Origin: Lepas anatifera
Lineage: Eukaryota > Arthropoda > Thecostraca > Lepadidae
DNA length: 64,000 nt
NCBI GenBank assembly: GCA_034440635.1
Contig: JAOTON010000961.1
Location: 434,001-498,000, forward strand
Reading direction: 5' to 3'
The notes beneath the pieces are model-generated. The model ran no database searches. It saw nothing but the letters and a program-made list of their open reading frames with translations, and was not told where the DNA came from. Shown piece after piece: positions 24,544 to 50,900 of the stretch. The position numbers were made by a program, and so were the translations under genes. Numbering within the stretch: the stretch's first letter is position 1; every line of letters begins with the position of its first letter.

Positions 24544-25486
24544 TTAACCCGCGCCCCACCGGGGTCGGCACTTCCCCGGGGCCATCGATGCCCCTCTAAC
24601 TCCGAAATATGGGCGTTGCGCAAATCTGCAAGTGCATGAAAGCTCGCGTGAATTCGTAGAATTATTGCATGTTTTGTGTCAGGTCAATGGTTTGACCTCA
24701 GAGGTCAATTAGGTCAGATCGGCTATTTTCACTCAAATATGCAATGATTAAGCAAACTGGGCATAATCTTTGTATTAGGCTATTGAGGCCTGGTAAAGTA
24801 CATTTGATAGAAATTGCCAGTACTTTTTCCGCTATGTGGAACGTAAGACCTCCCGCCGTGTTTGACCGCCAGAGGTCACCTCGTGACCTAATATGACCTG
24901 AGGTCACGAAAGGTCAAAAGTGACCTGCCGTATATCAAATGAAAGCCAGTGACAAGGCAAACACGATGGTGTTTGTTTCACCGCTCTAGCTCAATTAGGT
25001 CAAAGTTATTGTAAATACTGTTTTGACCTCTGGTGACCTTGGATGACCTTGGAAAGGTCAAGAGGAAATATGACCCCTGGGATCCGTGAAAGGGTGTCCA
25101 AAACGTTGTTCTGGCAGTCTGGTATTTGCAATCATTTTTGGTTTATATCAGAGTGCTTTTCCCCATGCTTTTCCAATGGGGAGGTCGCCTCGTGCCTGAC
25201 CTCGGGCACGAAATCGAAAATCCCGGATATACCCTTGTAGACCCTGGAGGGTCTGAAGTGTGGAAGTTTCAAATCGATCGACTTTGAAATGTGCTCTTAC
25301 GAGCTCTAAAGGTGAAGTGAGGTGACCTTGGTTGACCTCGTCTGGTGACCTGACCTTGGGTGACCCGGGGTAAAATTTCAGGGATGATGGGAAAATGATG
25401 CAGTGAGAGGTGAGCCTCAACCGGTGCTGCGCCTGCCTTTTTCTGCTATCCCGGAAAAACCTTGGGGCCATCATGCCCCTGGTTAA
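24544..25486. mobile_element. TTAA-flanked element rich in AGGTCA half-sites, copy 1
   Basis: TTAA at 24544-24547 and 25483-25486. The left end CCCGCGCCCCACCGGGG is followed by a CCATCGATG palindrome; the right end GGGGCCATCATGCCCCTGG is the decayed inverse. The interior carries many TGACCT/AGGTCA motifs (GACCTCAGAGGTCA, GTGACCTGAGGTCACG, TGACCTTGGATGACCTTGG) and no transposase. It aligns along its length with copies at 59.7 kb (inverted) and 61.5 kb (truncated). Confidence 0.75.
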
Positions 25487-26266
25487 CGCATCTAGAGACA
25501 ACCAGGTAAGTATAAACGACAAATGTCCTCACATTGGTATTCCATGAAAATATCAACGAGTACTTAGCCCTTAATTAGTCGTTTTTGCCACTTCTTGCTG
25601 CTGAGGTTTAGCTAGCCGGTTTAAACCCGTGAAAACCAGTTGTTTAAACCACTTTCAGCCGGCCGCCGCCAACCCCTATCGAGGGGTTCTCGTATTCTGT
25701 ACCTCTGACGTGATTATACTGTTTACCTACCACAAACAGGTTGAAAGAAATCACACCCCAGACCGTCCCCGTCCCCAGGCACCTTGTTAAAGAAAGCTCC
25801 CGTCACGTCACCGTCTGTCAAACGCTATGCATGAGAAACCACCTTGTATTTAATCCAACAAATTTTGAACCATTCTCGGGGTATGGATGTACACAATCTC
25901 GCAACAGGCAATCGCGTGATTCTAAGCATGTCCTTTGCACAAACCGGGACACTATCGACACCATGCAGACGCCTCCATGCGTTTGGACGCAACCGATAAC
26001 GTAATGAGATGAGCCCATCCTTCTTGGCTTTTCCACGTAACTTACCCTTTAAACCTACTTTAAACACAGGCCGCGCCGGTCCGCTAACCTCCTTTTCACA
26101 CGTACCGAAAAAAACGCATTAAGAGCATGTATAAACCTCTCGCAAAAAGCCACTCCAACGATAGAAAAGATCGATAGCGGTGAACGTAAACCCTTGAGTG
26201 AGGGGATCAGTTGTCGAATGTCTTCAATTTACCTTCACCACGCAGACAAGAGGCCGGGACAGCGAC

Positions 26267-39944
<13,678 letters not shown>

Positions 39945-40439
39945 GGCGCTAAAAACCCACTCTATGAAATGAACAATCGGTAGTCCACCGGTCCTAACCA
40001 CTCATGAAATACAATGAGATAGCTTAGCCCAAGGATCACCAGCAGATTCACACAAAAATTATCACAGTCAACTTATTTTCATTCTAAACATGCCCCAGGA
40101 AACAATTAAATTATGTACCGCCACGCCGCCACTCCACTAACAACAACTACCGGCACGCAAACAAGCCTCGAAACCGAAACTTTCAACATAAAATGAAGCA
40201 AAATATTCCGTGGGGTGTAGCGGTCAATCGACCATGGAGAGTACTGATAACAGTGTAGAACATGTGACGTCATTCAAGGAGAGGGCACTCGGCCAGGAGA
40301 AGATGCCCTCACTTCCCCCTGCCCCGATCGACTCTCGGCACACCCTGAAATGGTAGCACGCCCCTTCAAAGCTCAACTTTGTGCCCCCGAAATTTTGTTT
40401 ACATCCAACCCCTCGGAATGCGACTATCATTGCCCTTGG

Positions 40440-40757
40440 GACCAGGGGCGGACGCAGACCCGAGTTTTGGGGGCCAAACCCATTTCTGCCTCTCCTCCTG
40501 TGGGGGCGGGGAGTGGAACATGTGATTTGGGTGCTCGACAGACCTAGTATAAGCTATCTATCCAAGTACGTGATCGCTCTCGGGGGGGAGGAGGGGTAGG
40601 AGTGAAGATTTGATTGCTCGACAGACATAGAGTAGACACCTTTAAAAAAATAGTTTGGTATTTGGGAGACAAAAATATTGGTTAGCCCCCACCAACCTTT
40701 TTCCCCACCTTTTGGGGACCATGGCCGGAATGATCCACCCCCGTGCGTCCGCCAATG
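40440..40757. mobile_element. Short inverted-repeat element, GGGGCGGACGCAG type
   Basis: Left end CAGGGGCGGACGCAGACCCG; right end GTGCGTCCGCCAATG. Imperfect inverted ends, non-coding interior. Confidence 0.5.
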
Positions 40758-41084
40758 CTTGGGATAGGATTTAGTGCGCACGTGATGGGATTTTCCGCCG
40801 AAATGTGAGCCCCATAGGTGTAAAAATATTGTATGATTGTCGTGTACAATTATGCAGGAATATTTGTGTAGAATTTGAACTTTTTCATAAGAGATCTTGC
40901 GAGATCTTGTAGGGGCCTCTATTTTGGACTGCATCGTCTTTGGACTCCCATGGGCCTCCCGTGGTCGGAAATCTTGGATCCTCCTATGGGGGCATCAGGG
41001 CAGTCTCAGGATGTGCCGAAAAACTTTTCAGAGATTGGGAGGATGGTGCAGTTTTGAATCCATCGACATATATATTGTATATAT

Positions 41085-41280
41085 GCAGGGTGCCGCGACA
41101 GAATTTTGGTAGGGGGGACGGACCCGGGTTGGTGCTGACCGGGGAAGGCGAATTTTGGGCATATTCGGTACCTGACAGCATTAATAACGATTGACCCAAA
41201 ATTTTTGGGGGTCGTCCCCCCTGGCTGGCCAACAGGGGGGACGCGTCCCCCCGTCCCCCGCTTTCGGCGCCCATGTATAT
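41085..41280. mobile_element. MITE fragment ending CCCCGCTTTCGGCGCCCATG
   Basis: The left part starts GCAGGGTGCCGCGACAGAATTTTGG and the right end is a strong GC palindromic terminus with GGGGGACGCGTCCCCC inside. Open frames across it are artefacts of the GC-rich ends. Confidence 0.45.
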
Positions 41281-41916
41281 ATGTATTGATACCAAAACAC
41301 GACACGGTACAATGGTACAGTAAAACGAACATAAGCAATGCAATGCAATCAGGGTGGGCCCCTAAAGCTCACAAATATGCCCCAATTTGTACAAGCAGGA
41401 CGAACACGCCCCGTTTTGTATGCTATCCCATCACAAGTTGTTCTTTCTCTCTTTGCAGCTGGGTTTACCTGCTTTGGCCGTGAGATTGGGAGTATATGAC
41501 GTCACAGGTCCACGAGAATAGTTTGCTACAGATTCCACCTACATCTTTCCTATTTCCAAACAGCTTGTTTATCAGTTACGATTCTGGCGCATTTTTGCGC
41601 GGAACATACTTTCAGTTCTGACTCTCGGATTGGTTCAGCGAAGTCATTGCCATTTTTCCAAATATATTTTTAACAATTTATCTTTAATCTTCTGTATGAT
41701 AAACTCTATTTTTACATAAGTGCACAAAAATCCTCAACAAATTTAATTTAACCAAAAAATTTTAAAAATCCATGACTAACTATCTTAGTCATTTTCCCTT
41801 TGGTTGCTTGACCCGCCGCCATTTTGTACGCCGGGCAGCATCATTGCTTCCTTTTTGACGCGGGTGGACACGAGTGTCGCACGGTTGTCGCGTATATTAG
41901 TTTTGATTATTTTGTT

Positions 41917-42216
41917 TGGGGGAGGTGCGTGCCGTGCAGACTCAAAACTTCACAAAAGCAGCGGTCTTTTGAAGGTCTTTTTTGGGGTTAAGCTTTTCAT
42001 TGGTCATCAGAATATATCAGAAGTAAGTTTATATTTTTGACGTTCATGAAACGGGTTTCAGTCTCGCCTTTGTCACTGCACCACTTGCCGCATGAAATAC
42101 ATTATCTGAGTTAAATCTTTATTGTGTGTGTGGGAGGGTTATGTGCTGTGCAGACTCAAAACTTCTGTAACAGCAGCAGTCTTTCAAAGTTCTTGTTTTG
42201 GGTTAAGCTTTTCCAG
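41917..42216. repeat. Pair of direct repeats of about 85 bases
   Basis: 41917-42000 and 42128-42216 both run GGGAGG..GTGC(C/T)GTGCAGACTCAAAACTTC, then an AGCAGCGGTCTTT or AGCAGCAGTCTTT block, then GGGTTAAGCTTTTC. Roughly 85% alike by eye. Confidence 0.6.
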
Positions 42217-42261
42217 ACCAAACCTGGCTCAGAATCGAACTGAACCTGTTGGATTCAGGCT

Positions 42262-42481
42262 CCCTGTGTCTGGGACTGATTTTACACATGAAATTATCAT
42301 AGGCCGCTCTGTATTAATGACGCTATAGCTGTGATAGTATGGTTTCCATATATGTTAGAGCATGGAATTGGATATCCCGGCATCTGACGGGATTGCCTTT
42401 GCCGCCTCTGCTGTCGCCCTCCCACTCTCGTACCTACATGACAGCTCAGGAAAATGGCATCAAGTAGTGGTTCTCACGGTT
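42262..42481 (+). repeat. Diverged dispersed repeat, copy 2
   Basis: Counterpart of 39105-39330 in the same orientation, with matching ordered blocks. It directly follows the 85-base repeat pair. Confidence 0.65.
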
Positions 42482-43194
42482 CTAGGTATTTGTATAATCA
42501 CATTACATCTTCTGCAAGATAGATGAAAGCTCTCTTCCACTTTTGTTCACAACATTGGTCAGAGCAGGGTACTTTAACTACGGGTAACCAGTTTCCTACT
42601 AAATATAGTCCTCCCATGATGACGTCACCGCCTTTCCTACTAACTTATGGAGATTCTACTAAGTTTTTGGAAGGATCAGTGGAACATACCAAGTTTGGGC
42701 ATATTTGGCACCAATCTAGTATAAATCGAAATAAACTTGTTTCACCCATTTGACAGTAACCTTGATCTCTGGCAGCAGCGATTTTACGTAAGTCTATGAA
42801 AAATTATAACACTTAAGAATTTGTTGAAGGGCATGCATTTTTTGATCAACTCAGGCCTACTTAATAGCCGGATAAATCAATTTACCTTCGTCAAGAGATC
42901 ACCTGTGTTTATTGTCTTCTGCTGCAGGTACCACTAACAGCCAATCAAGGTCAGAAATCACAGCCAATCAAAATCGAGATAAGTCGTACTGCAACAGCTG
43001 TTAGTGCTGAACCTGTCCTTATTTTGACACGCTCTGGAAAATTTGTAAAATAATATTTTCACTGGGTTTTTGAAACGTCTGATGGTTTCACAAATAAAAT
43101 CTTTTGCTTTCTGTTCAATCATATAGTTCTGTTGGTACGTTCTAATAGGTTATTTAGGCTTAAAAGTGATTTCTCCAATGCCCTGCATAGTAAC

Positions 43195-43445
43195 TGTGTT
43201 GCTCTCCAGCCATGATGCGAATGCTGCCAAACAACTTGAACGGGTCTGGTCAGAGCACACTTGGAGTATGGCAACCTGCTTTGGGGTCCCTTCAATCAAG
43301 CGGACCAAAAGAAACTGGAGCAGGTCCAGAGACAGGCCACCAAGATGGTCCCAAATCTCAAACACAAACCATACATAGAGCATCTTCAGGCCCTGAACGT
43401 GTCATCACTACTAAAGATGCAGTATCATGCTTTCTTTGTTTGCCT
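43195..43445 (+). pseudogene. CR1/Jockey-type reverse transcriptase fragment
   Basis: The plus-strand translation LEYGNLLWGPFNQADQKKLE, then QVQRQATKMVPNLKHKPYIE and LQALNVSSL, is the post-palm region of a CR1/Jockey reverse transcriptase. It covers about 80 codons; the upstream SHDANAAKQLERV block is in another frame and the downstream part is absent. It is a dead, internally truncated copy. Confidence 0.75.
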
Positions 43446-44393
43446 CAATGTGTCAGTGCTGCCGCGCTGACGGGCGGTCACGGTGCGAGATACACGGCGC
43501 CTGTCGTCGCGGGTTCTGTCGGCGGTTACCGACCGCTCCCGCGGTCCGGCCGCCCAGCTGCATCTCGCCCGACAGACACCAACTTGCCCCGGCTCCCGTG
43601 TGTCGGTGTAGGGTGGCTGAGGGGGTCGGTGCGTGATGCGGGTGCCTATCGTGTGGAGTGTTGTGGGTCTGGTCGGCGTTATTTTATAATTTAACTGCTT
43701 GTTTGCCATGTTTGTATTTTTAACAAGTGTGTTTTTCTTTCTTGAATATACATTTGAACCAAACATCAGTTCCTGCCCCAAGGTTCTTGTTGCCTGCTCC
43801 AAAGACAGGAAAAAGCTGCCCTGAACTGGTAGTCCTGCCTCTAGGTTGCCCCAACAAGATCTTGTCCAAACATGCCACTTTCTGCAGACTGGCCTATCCC
43901 TTATGTCTGCATCTGATTTATTGCTGACATAAGGGCGCTTGCGGTTGCCATACTGTGTGCTCTGACCAATTTGTGAAAAGTGGAGGCTTTATCTTCTTGA
44001 AGGCTGTTTTATTGTTGACTCGCTATTGGTTTCACAACCTGTTGCTTGCTGAATAAATAAATAAAGAATGATAATTAAAGTATGGAACTGACAATAGATT
44101 ATAGCAGCTGCTACAACTTATGGTTGTTTGGGTTTGGTAGATGGTGACAGTTACAAACTGCTAGAAACTTCTAGTGCATCATTTGTCATCAAAACTGATC
44201 CTAAGAATGGAATGGAGGGTAGGTACTAATCTGACCAAGGCAACGTACCTAACACAACCCTGCCTTGTGCTGCCTTACCTTGTGTTTTTACTGGGAACTG
44301 GCAGTCATGCCCCCAACCAAATGCCACCCTGAGCAGTGGTCAACTCATATTAAGAATTTGTGGTCTCTGTAGTCTTCAAAGTCAAAGCAGATC

Positions 44394-46138
44394 TCAAAAG
44401 GCCTGGGTGGGATGGAACTGTGAAGCAGTTCTGCCTTCCTCCAACACAATGGAGTTGGCACACTCCAACTTTGTGTTGGACTGGTACCACTCACAAAGTG
44501 CTGAGTCGTTTGGTCTTGAAAGGCCCGCACACAGGAGTGGTGGAATTCTGACCTCCAACTTCTGCAGCTCGCGAAGGAGAGGATCGTGCAGAGCGGTCAG
44601 TATGAGACAGGGTGTTGTGTTGATGAATGGGGTAGCACCTGGATGGAGTTGAATCTTGGACTCTTTGCTGGGCACGATTTTGGTGACGCCCAAAAAAACA
44701 GGGCAAAACTCAGAGAAGATCTGGGTAAGGTGCTGTTGCAGCTGATGGAGCTGCGGGGTGTAATCCTTGCCGGCCAAGTCCAAGAGTTGTGCCACTGGGG
44801 CTGGTGCTACACCTAACTGCTGCTGTGCTCAGCTCACCTGCCGTGAGCTCTGCCCGTGCGGTCGCTGAAGCATCTGAAGCATCTGTAGAAGAAGAGTATA
44901 TACTGGACCAGCTGCCGAGCTTGTCGTGGCAATGCTCGCTGGAGTAGGTACCGAGGAAGCGTTGCCACCATCAGCTGGCGGGTGGGGTGCATGAGCAGTA
45001 ATTGCACCGGCGAAAGATGATCGAGCGGTTGGAGTGCAGGTTGAAGCGACTGCTGTCAGCACTGTTGGAGCACTGGTGGTGGCTTGCAGCGCAATAGGGG
45101 AGCTAGTTGCTGAAGGCATGCCTGAAGCAACTGCTGCAGGTGGGCCCGAAGTCGCGGCAAGAGCGCTCGTTGAAGCGGTCGCCGCGCGCACGGCAGCGTG
45201 CGTGATGGGACGTGTCATGGTACACTGGTCAGGAGCTGCCGCTGCATATGTTGAACGGGTTGTGGCAGGAATGACGTCGCATACTAAGGTAGCATGTGAG
45301 CAACAGATCATCCTATGGTGACACATGAGCATACATTAGCTACTATGGTGACAGATCATGAGCGTGATGAACTATTGCAGGAACAACTGAACGCAACAAG
45401 AGGAATCTGGGTAGTCGGGGGCAGAATATGGAGGTCGCTAAACACTTTCCAGGACAAAAGTAGACCGCTGACCCAGTGAAGGAAGTAAATGATACTGAAA
45501 GTGAAGATGCTGTCGTATTGAAACGGCTGGTTTCCCGACGTAAACTCGGGTGATACTACCATCAGTTGCCTGGGGCTTCTCAGTAGAGGTCTTGGATTAT
45601 CAACGTCACCGCTCATGGCTGCCAGGGTGATGTCGGAGCTGGTGTGGGGAAGGACTGGCACGGTAACTCTTCCCTGGATTAGGCCCGTGGCGTCCAGCTG
45701 CACCTTCGGAACGCCGTTGCGGCACGCTGATGCGATGATGGCTGCAGTGTGGCACTCCGTCGGTTCCCCTGTTCTTGCCAGGGGCCGGCTGGCCTCTGCA
45801 CCGGGCTGATTGTACCTCACCACTACAGCGGGCAGACGTGATATGTCTGCACGCCTTATTTCTATAGAGATGGCACAGCCCTGTCCTGGGCATGGGCACT
45901 GGACAGTTTTTTATAGCGGCGTTATAGCGGATCCCACGACGATTGAGTGGTGGGTTAGACCGTCACGGCACGTTATGCACACATTGTATGTCGTGAATAG
46001 CTCTTGCAGTGCCACTAAGACGTCTTCAAATGACTCACCCTGCAACTGATGTCGCAATTTGATGTCGCGTCCTTCCACTTCTTCGTTGACTTGCCCCAGA
46101 AAATAAGCACGAAGTGTTTCTAGTACAGTATCTGTCAT
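44394..46138 (-). pseudogene. Decayed Ty3/gypsy-like retroelement (gag to start of RT)
   Basis: Minus-strand blocks occur in polyprotein order. 46138-45911 has gag-like RDIKLRHQLQGESFEDVLVAL. 45899-45356 has a Cys-containing spacer and a protease-like region (VQLDATGLIQGRVTVPVLP). 45332-44829 is Ala/Thr-rich. 44795-44394 begins a reverse transcriptase with LTQIFSEFCPVFLG, IQLHPGATPFINT and LHDPLLRELQKLE, the usual Ty3/gypsy entry motif. Frames change between blocks and the RT stops before its catalytic core. No LTRs were found. It is an old, inactive fragment. Confidence 0.6.
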
Positions 46139-46479
46139 CTGTTCCTCCTCTTGGATTCTTAGGCTTCACAGCATATAACACTTTATCACGTAAACATGAG
46201 CAGAGTTTTACCAGCTGAACAGGTTATGACCATGTTGGGTCAGATGGTGACCCTAACCTGGCCTTAGGTCAATCATTTTTATTCTGACTTTGTATGGTCA
46301 ATCGACCTAGTATGGCCGTGCAGTGGTTTTGTAAAGAGTGCTTACACACTATGGTGCTGTCTTGGGATCATTTCTGAGGTAACTCGCTGAAAAGTGTGTC
46401 CTGAACCCCCAATGCTTTCCATGAAAATGAGAGCTGGCGGTGCTGTATCGCTTCGCGTGTGGTCTTGTGTGTTGGGACT

Positions 46480-47946
46480 CTGGGACGCGTGGTTTAGGTT
46501 GAGAGGACAGTGCCGGTGGTATGTGTTGGGACGCGTGGTTGAGGTTGGGAGGGCAGTGTCGGTGGTATGTGTTGGGACTGTGGTTGAGGTTGAGAGGACA
46601 GTGCCGGTGGTATGTGTTGGGACGCTGATGGTTTAGGTTGGGAGGGCAGTGCTGGTGGTATGTGTTGGGACGTGTGGTTGAGGTTGAGAGGACAGTGCCG
46701 GTGGTATGTGTTGGGACGCGTGGTTGGGTTGGGAGGGCTGCTGGTGGTATTTTGGGACGTGGTTGGGTTGGGAGGACGTGCCGGTGGTTGTGTTGGGACG
46801 CGTGGTTGGGTTGAGAGGACGTGCGGTGGTATGTGTTGGGGGGTGGTTGGTTGGGGTGTGGTGGTTGTTGGGCGCGGGTTGGTTGGGGGTGGGTGGTTGT
46901 GTTGGGAGTGGTTGAGGTTGAGAGGACAGTGCCGGTGGTATGTGTTGGGACGCTGATGGTTTAGGTTGGGAGGGCAGTGCCGGTGGTATGTGTTGGGACG
47001 CGTGGTTTAGGTTGGGAGGGCAGTGCTGGTGGTATGTGTTGGGACGCGTGGTTGAGGTTGAGAGGACAGTGCCGGTGGTATGTGTTGGGACGCTGATGGT
47101 TTAGGTTGAGAGGACAGTGCCGGTGGTATGTGTTGGGACGCGTGGTTGAGGTTGGGAGGGCGTGTGGTGGTTGTGTTGGGATGCGTGGTTGAGGTTGGAG
47201 GGCGCTGGTGGTTGTGTTGGGACGTGGTTGAGGTTGGAGGACAGTGCCGGTGGTATGTGTTGGGACGCGTGGTTGAGGTTGGGGGGCGTGGTGGTTGTGT
47301 TGGGGCTGTGTTGTTTTTTGTGTTGGTTGGAGGGCAGTGCCGGTGGTATGTGTTGGGACGCTGATGGCTTAGGTTGGGAGGGCAGTGCCGGTGGTATGTG
47401 TTGGGACGCGTGGTTGAGGTTGGGAGGGCAGTGCCGGTGGTATGTGTTGGGACGCGTGGTTGAGGTTGGGAGGACAGTGCCGGTGGTATGTGTTGGGACG
47501 CGTGGTTGAGGTTGGGAGGGCAGTGTCGGTGGTTGTGTTGGGACGTGGTTGAGGTTGGAGGCGTGCCGGTGGTATGTGTTGGGACGCTGATGGTTTAGGT
47601 TGGGAGGGCAGTGCTGGTGGTATGTGTTGGGACGCGTGGTTGAGGTTGGAGGACAGTGCCGGTGGTATGTGTTGGGACGCGTGGTTGAGGTTGGGAGGGC
47701 TGTGCCGGTGGTATGTGTTGGGACGCGTGGTTGAGGTTGGGAGGACAGTGCTGGTGGTATGTGTTGGGACGCGTGGTTGAGGTTGGGAGGGCAGTGCCGG
47801 TGGTATGTGTTGGGACGCGTGGTTTAGGTTGGGAGGGCGTGCCGGTGGTATGTGTTGGGACGCGTGGTTGAGGTTGGGAGGGCCGTGCCGGTGGTATGTG
47901 TTGGGCCGCGTGGTTTAGGTTGGGAGGGCCGTGCCGGTGGTATGTT
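46480..47946. repeat. 46-bp minisatellite ending beside the Pep-like ATG exon
   Basis: About 30 units with consensus GTTGGGACGCGTGGTTGAGG + TTGGGAGGGCAGTGCCGGTG + GTATGT (46 bases). Common variants are GACGCTGATGGTTTAGG and GAGAGGACAGTG. Many units, especially at 46735-46915 and 47155-47300, lack one to four bases at scattered positions. The last unit ends about 25 bases before the 3' splice site at 47971-47972. Long open frames on either strand are repeat artefacts. Confidence 0.95.
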
Positions 47947-47974
47947 GCCGTGACACGCCCCGCGTCCTGCAGGC

Positions 47975-50900
47975 ATGGTGTACGGACGCAGCAGCAGCGG
48001 CGGCGGCCGGTACGACACCTACGGCTCCAGCGGCGGCGGCTACGGCCGGCGCGACACCGGCCCGCGCCGCTCAGCCGGCAACACATTCGGCGCCATAGAC
48101 CTGCCCGATCAGCGGCCCTCCATGAACCGGGCGGCGATGGGCGGCCGGCCCAGCGTCAGCCCGTGGGCCTCCGGAGAGTCGCCCAGCCGCCACAGCTGGG
48201 GTGGTCCGCCCGCCCAAAGTGAGTAGCAACACTGAGCCGGTGGTGAATCGCCGTAGGTCTTCAGAGGGCTGTAATGCGGTTAATTTAGTAATATTACCCA
48301 CGGACGGCTGGGCGAGCCGGTTCCAAATTTGACTCAAATGCTGGAGGGTGTCCGGAAGGCATCCCATCCCAGGCCTCGTCTGCCTTCATATTTGGTTCAC
48401 AAATTGCTCACGTATTTCAATTAATACATATATCATTACAATTTCTTGGAAAACTGTTTTGGAAAGTTTGCATCGATGGTACGGTCTATGAATAAGTTGG
48501 TAGCTTTAACCTTCTCAGGGAAAATTCAAGTTCGCAGAACAACATGTCTTCAGATTATTGATTGAAAACATTCAGGTAACATCTTAGCCACTGGGCTGTC
48601 AAGCAAAGAAGAAACCAATATTAACAGTTGACTTAATGGAAGTAAGAACAATGGCCAAATACAGGAGAGTCTCGGCTCCGGCCCGGCGAGGAAGCTGGCT
48701 ATGGCCGCTCAGCGCTCGTGCCAGGCCACAGGCGTCGACCACCTCCGTCTAACTATCGTCCGTGAACGTGCATAGCGTCCAGCTCCGGCCCGCTGACAGT
48801 GAGGCTTCGCGCAACGTCTGCCTTCGCGAATCACTGTTGGGATGGTGCTCTGTGGTTAGACCCGGAACGAACGCACCTGAAGGTCACTTCGGGAGGGTGG
48901 CCGGAAACTCCATTCAAAGCCGCCAGCTTAAGCAGCCGTGTTTCGGTCCGCATTCGAATTACCTGACTTCACTGCCGGTTGTTACGGTCTCATGGTTGGC
49001 GTCTTGTGTGCACTCCAGCGCTCCGGATCGCTAAGTGCGTGTTGCTGGCGAGGTATGAGCGACTGGTAAACATCCGCAGCAGCTGCCTGGTGAATTAACT
49101 ACTGATCTCTGGCTGCTGCTCAGTGAAAGAACATACACCATGCATTTCGCTGCAGCATTTTCGAGGCCATGGTGCGAAGAAAAATAGATGGAGTACAAAG
49201 TCGTCGGGAATTCGCCACTGTCCCACGCCGGATGATTGTAGGTGACCTTCCACTGATACCTGGTAACCTCATGCTCATGCACTTTGAGCACAGTGAACCC
49301 TGGACCTTCCCATACCATGTGACGCGTGTGTGGACGGCCTGTAGCGAGAGGACAGTATGGTGACGCACTTGTGAATGGTCCACCCCTTCTGCAATCCTGG
49401 CGAGAGACCTGTTAAGCTGTCCCGTCACAGTGCCCGAACCGCTCTACATGCCTCCTACAGCAAGAACCAGCGTTCACCTGAAATGAGGTAGCCAGTGTAT
49501 CTGTGATATGCCTATGAATGTGACGCTTGCGACCCTCTGGGTCGCAGCGCTCCGTGCCGCAGGGCGCAGAGTCGCCAGCGCCTCTGGCCCTTTGTGCCCC
49601 AGGCCAGACTCAAACCCTTACTGTTCTGTACGCTCTAATTGCTGCATATGCTCTGACGAGTCTGCTGGTTTCAGTCTGCAATGTCGAAGGAGCCACTGAG
49701 CGGCTCACTGATGTTGGTCAGTGAGCCGGACTTGAGGTCGGCCTGCCCGGGTCCCCTGTAATATGCCCTCCACGCAGCGGCCACTGACCCCGGTCATGGT
49801 ATCGCCGTGGCCCCGTAGCGGCCCCCCTGTTCTCTCACCAAAGTACAACCCCGCCCTCCCAGCGAGCTCAGCTGCTCCAAACAGCTGCTCACCGCCCTAC
49901 TAGCTGTAGTGGCAGCTCTCTGTCTCAGGCAGGCGGGCGTGACACGGCTTGGCCCGCGGCTGGGCATCCCCCGATCCCCCCGGGCCGGTGGCGACCTGCC
50001 AGTGCGGGCGCCCCCATAGTTACCGTCTGTGTCGCCCGCACCAGGCGGCCGTGGCGGTATGGGCACCGACCCGTTCGGCCCGCTGGGCGCCGTGTCCGGC
50101 GGGGCCCAGTCCAATGAGACGCTGAGCATGGCGGCGAACCTGGTGGCGTCGATCCTGCAGCAGAACCAGCAGCAGCAGCAGCGCCGCCCGGAGCCCTTCG
50201 CCAGCAGCCGGATACAGCCGCTCTACTCAGGCGGCGGCGACGGGTACGGCCATTCGGCCTACCGCGGCGCCCGCCCCGGCGGCGTCGGCTTCCAGGGCCG
50301 CAGCGATTACAGCCCCCGCATCGAGTATGGCAACAAGGTAAACACCGGCCCCGCGCTCGGACGGTGGCGCTTCCCCTCTGGGCGGCACCGCGGCGCTGTA
50401 CCGCACTCTATGTGTCTGACGGTGCTATCGTGCGGCTCTCCGCCAGTGCCTGGGCAACCGTCCAGGCAGTGACCTCCTCACTTCTGCATCCACCAGTTAA
50501 AAGTCCAGCTCCTTTAAAACTGTAACCGCCCTGTAGGTTATGAAAACTGTAACCGCTCCTGTAGGTTATAAATGGCCACCTTCACTGCGCTAGCATTGAC
50601 TGGTGGCCTCATAGCTGTTTTTTAAGCGTCTATCGCTGATATGTCCAGCATTTACACTGGCCAGGCCATGCCTGCCCAATGGTGTGCCTCGCATAAAGTA
50701 AAATTTGAACGAAAAAGGTACCCGAGTTTTATTTCGAGTCTCTGTTTTGGCATGCGTCATGGTCACCGGTACCTTGTTTAAACCTTGTCATGGCGCCCTT
50801 TGCGGCTCTGTGGCCTTTTGACGGAGTGGTCAAGCGTCCAATGAAGTGTCCGGCGACCCGTTTCAGTGCACTCTATACTGTGTTGGAAATTTGTTTCTTG

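Noticed and set aside
25148..25522. Open frames inside the AGGTCA-rich elements, also 59819-60288
   Set aside because: Frames differ between otherwise alignable copies, so they are not conserved coding sequence.
41480..41510. Promoter from the TGACGTCA motif
   Set aside because: A CRE-like octamer alone; no start site, TATA box or nearby first exon on either strand could be supported.
46394..48086. Open frames rich in MCWDAWLR or PTHTTGT repeats on both strands
   Set aside because: Products of the 46-bp minisatellite; 46 is not a multiple of 3 and no frame is maintained.
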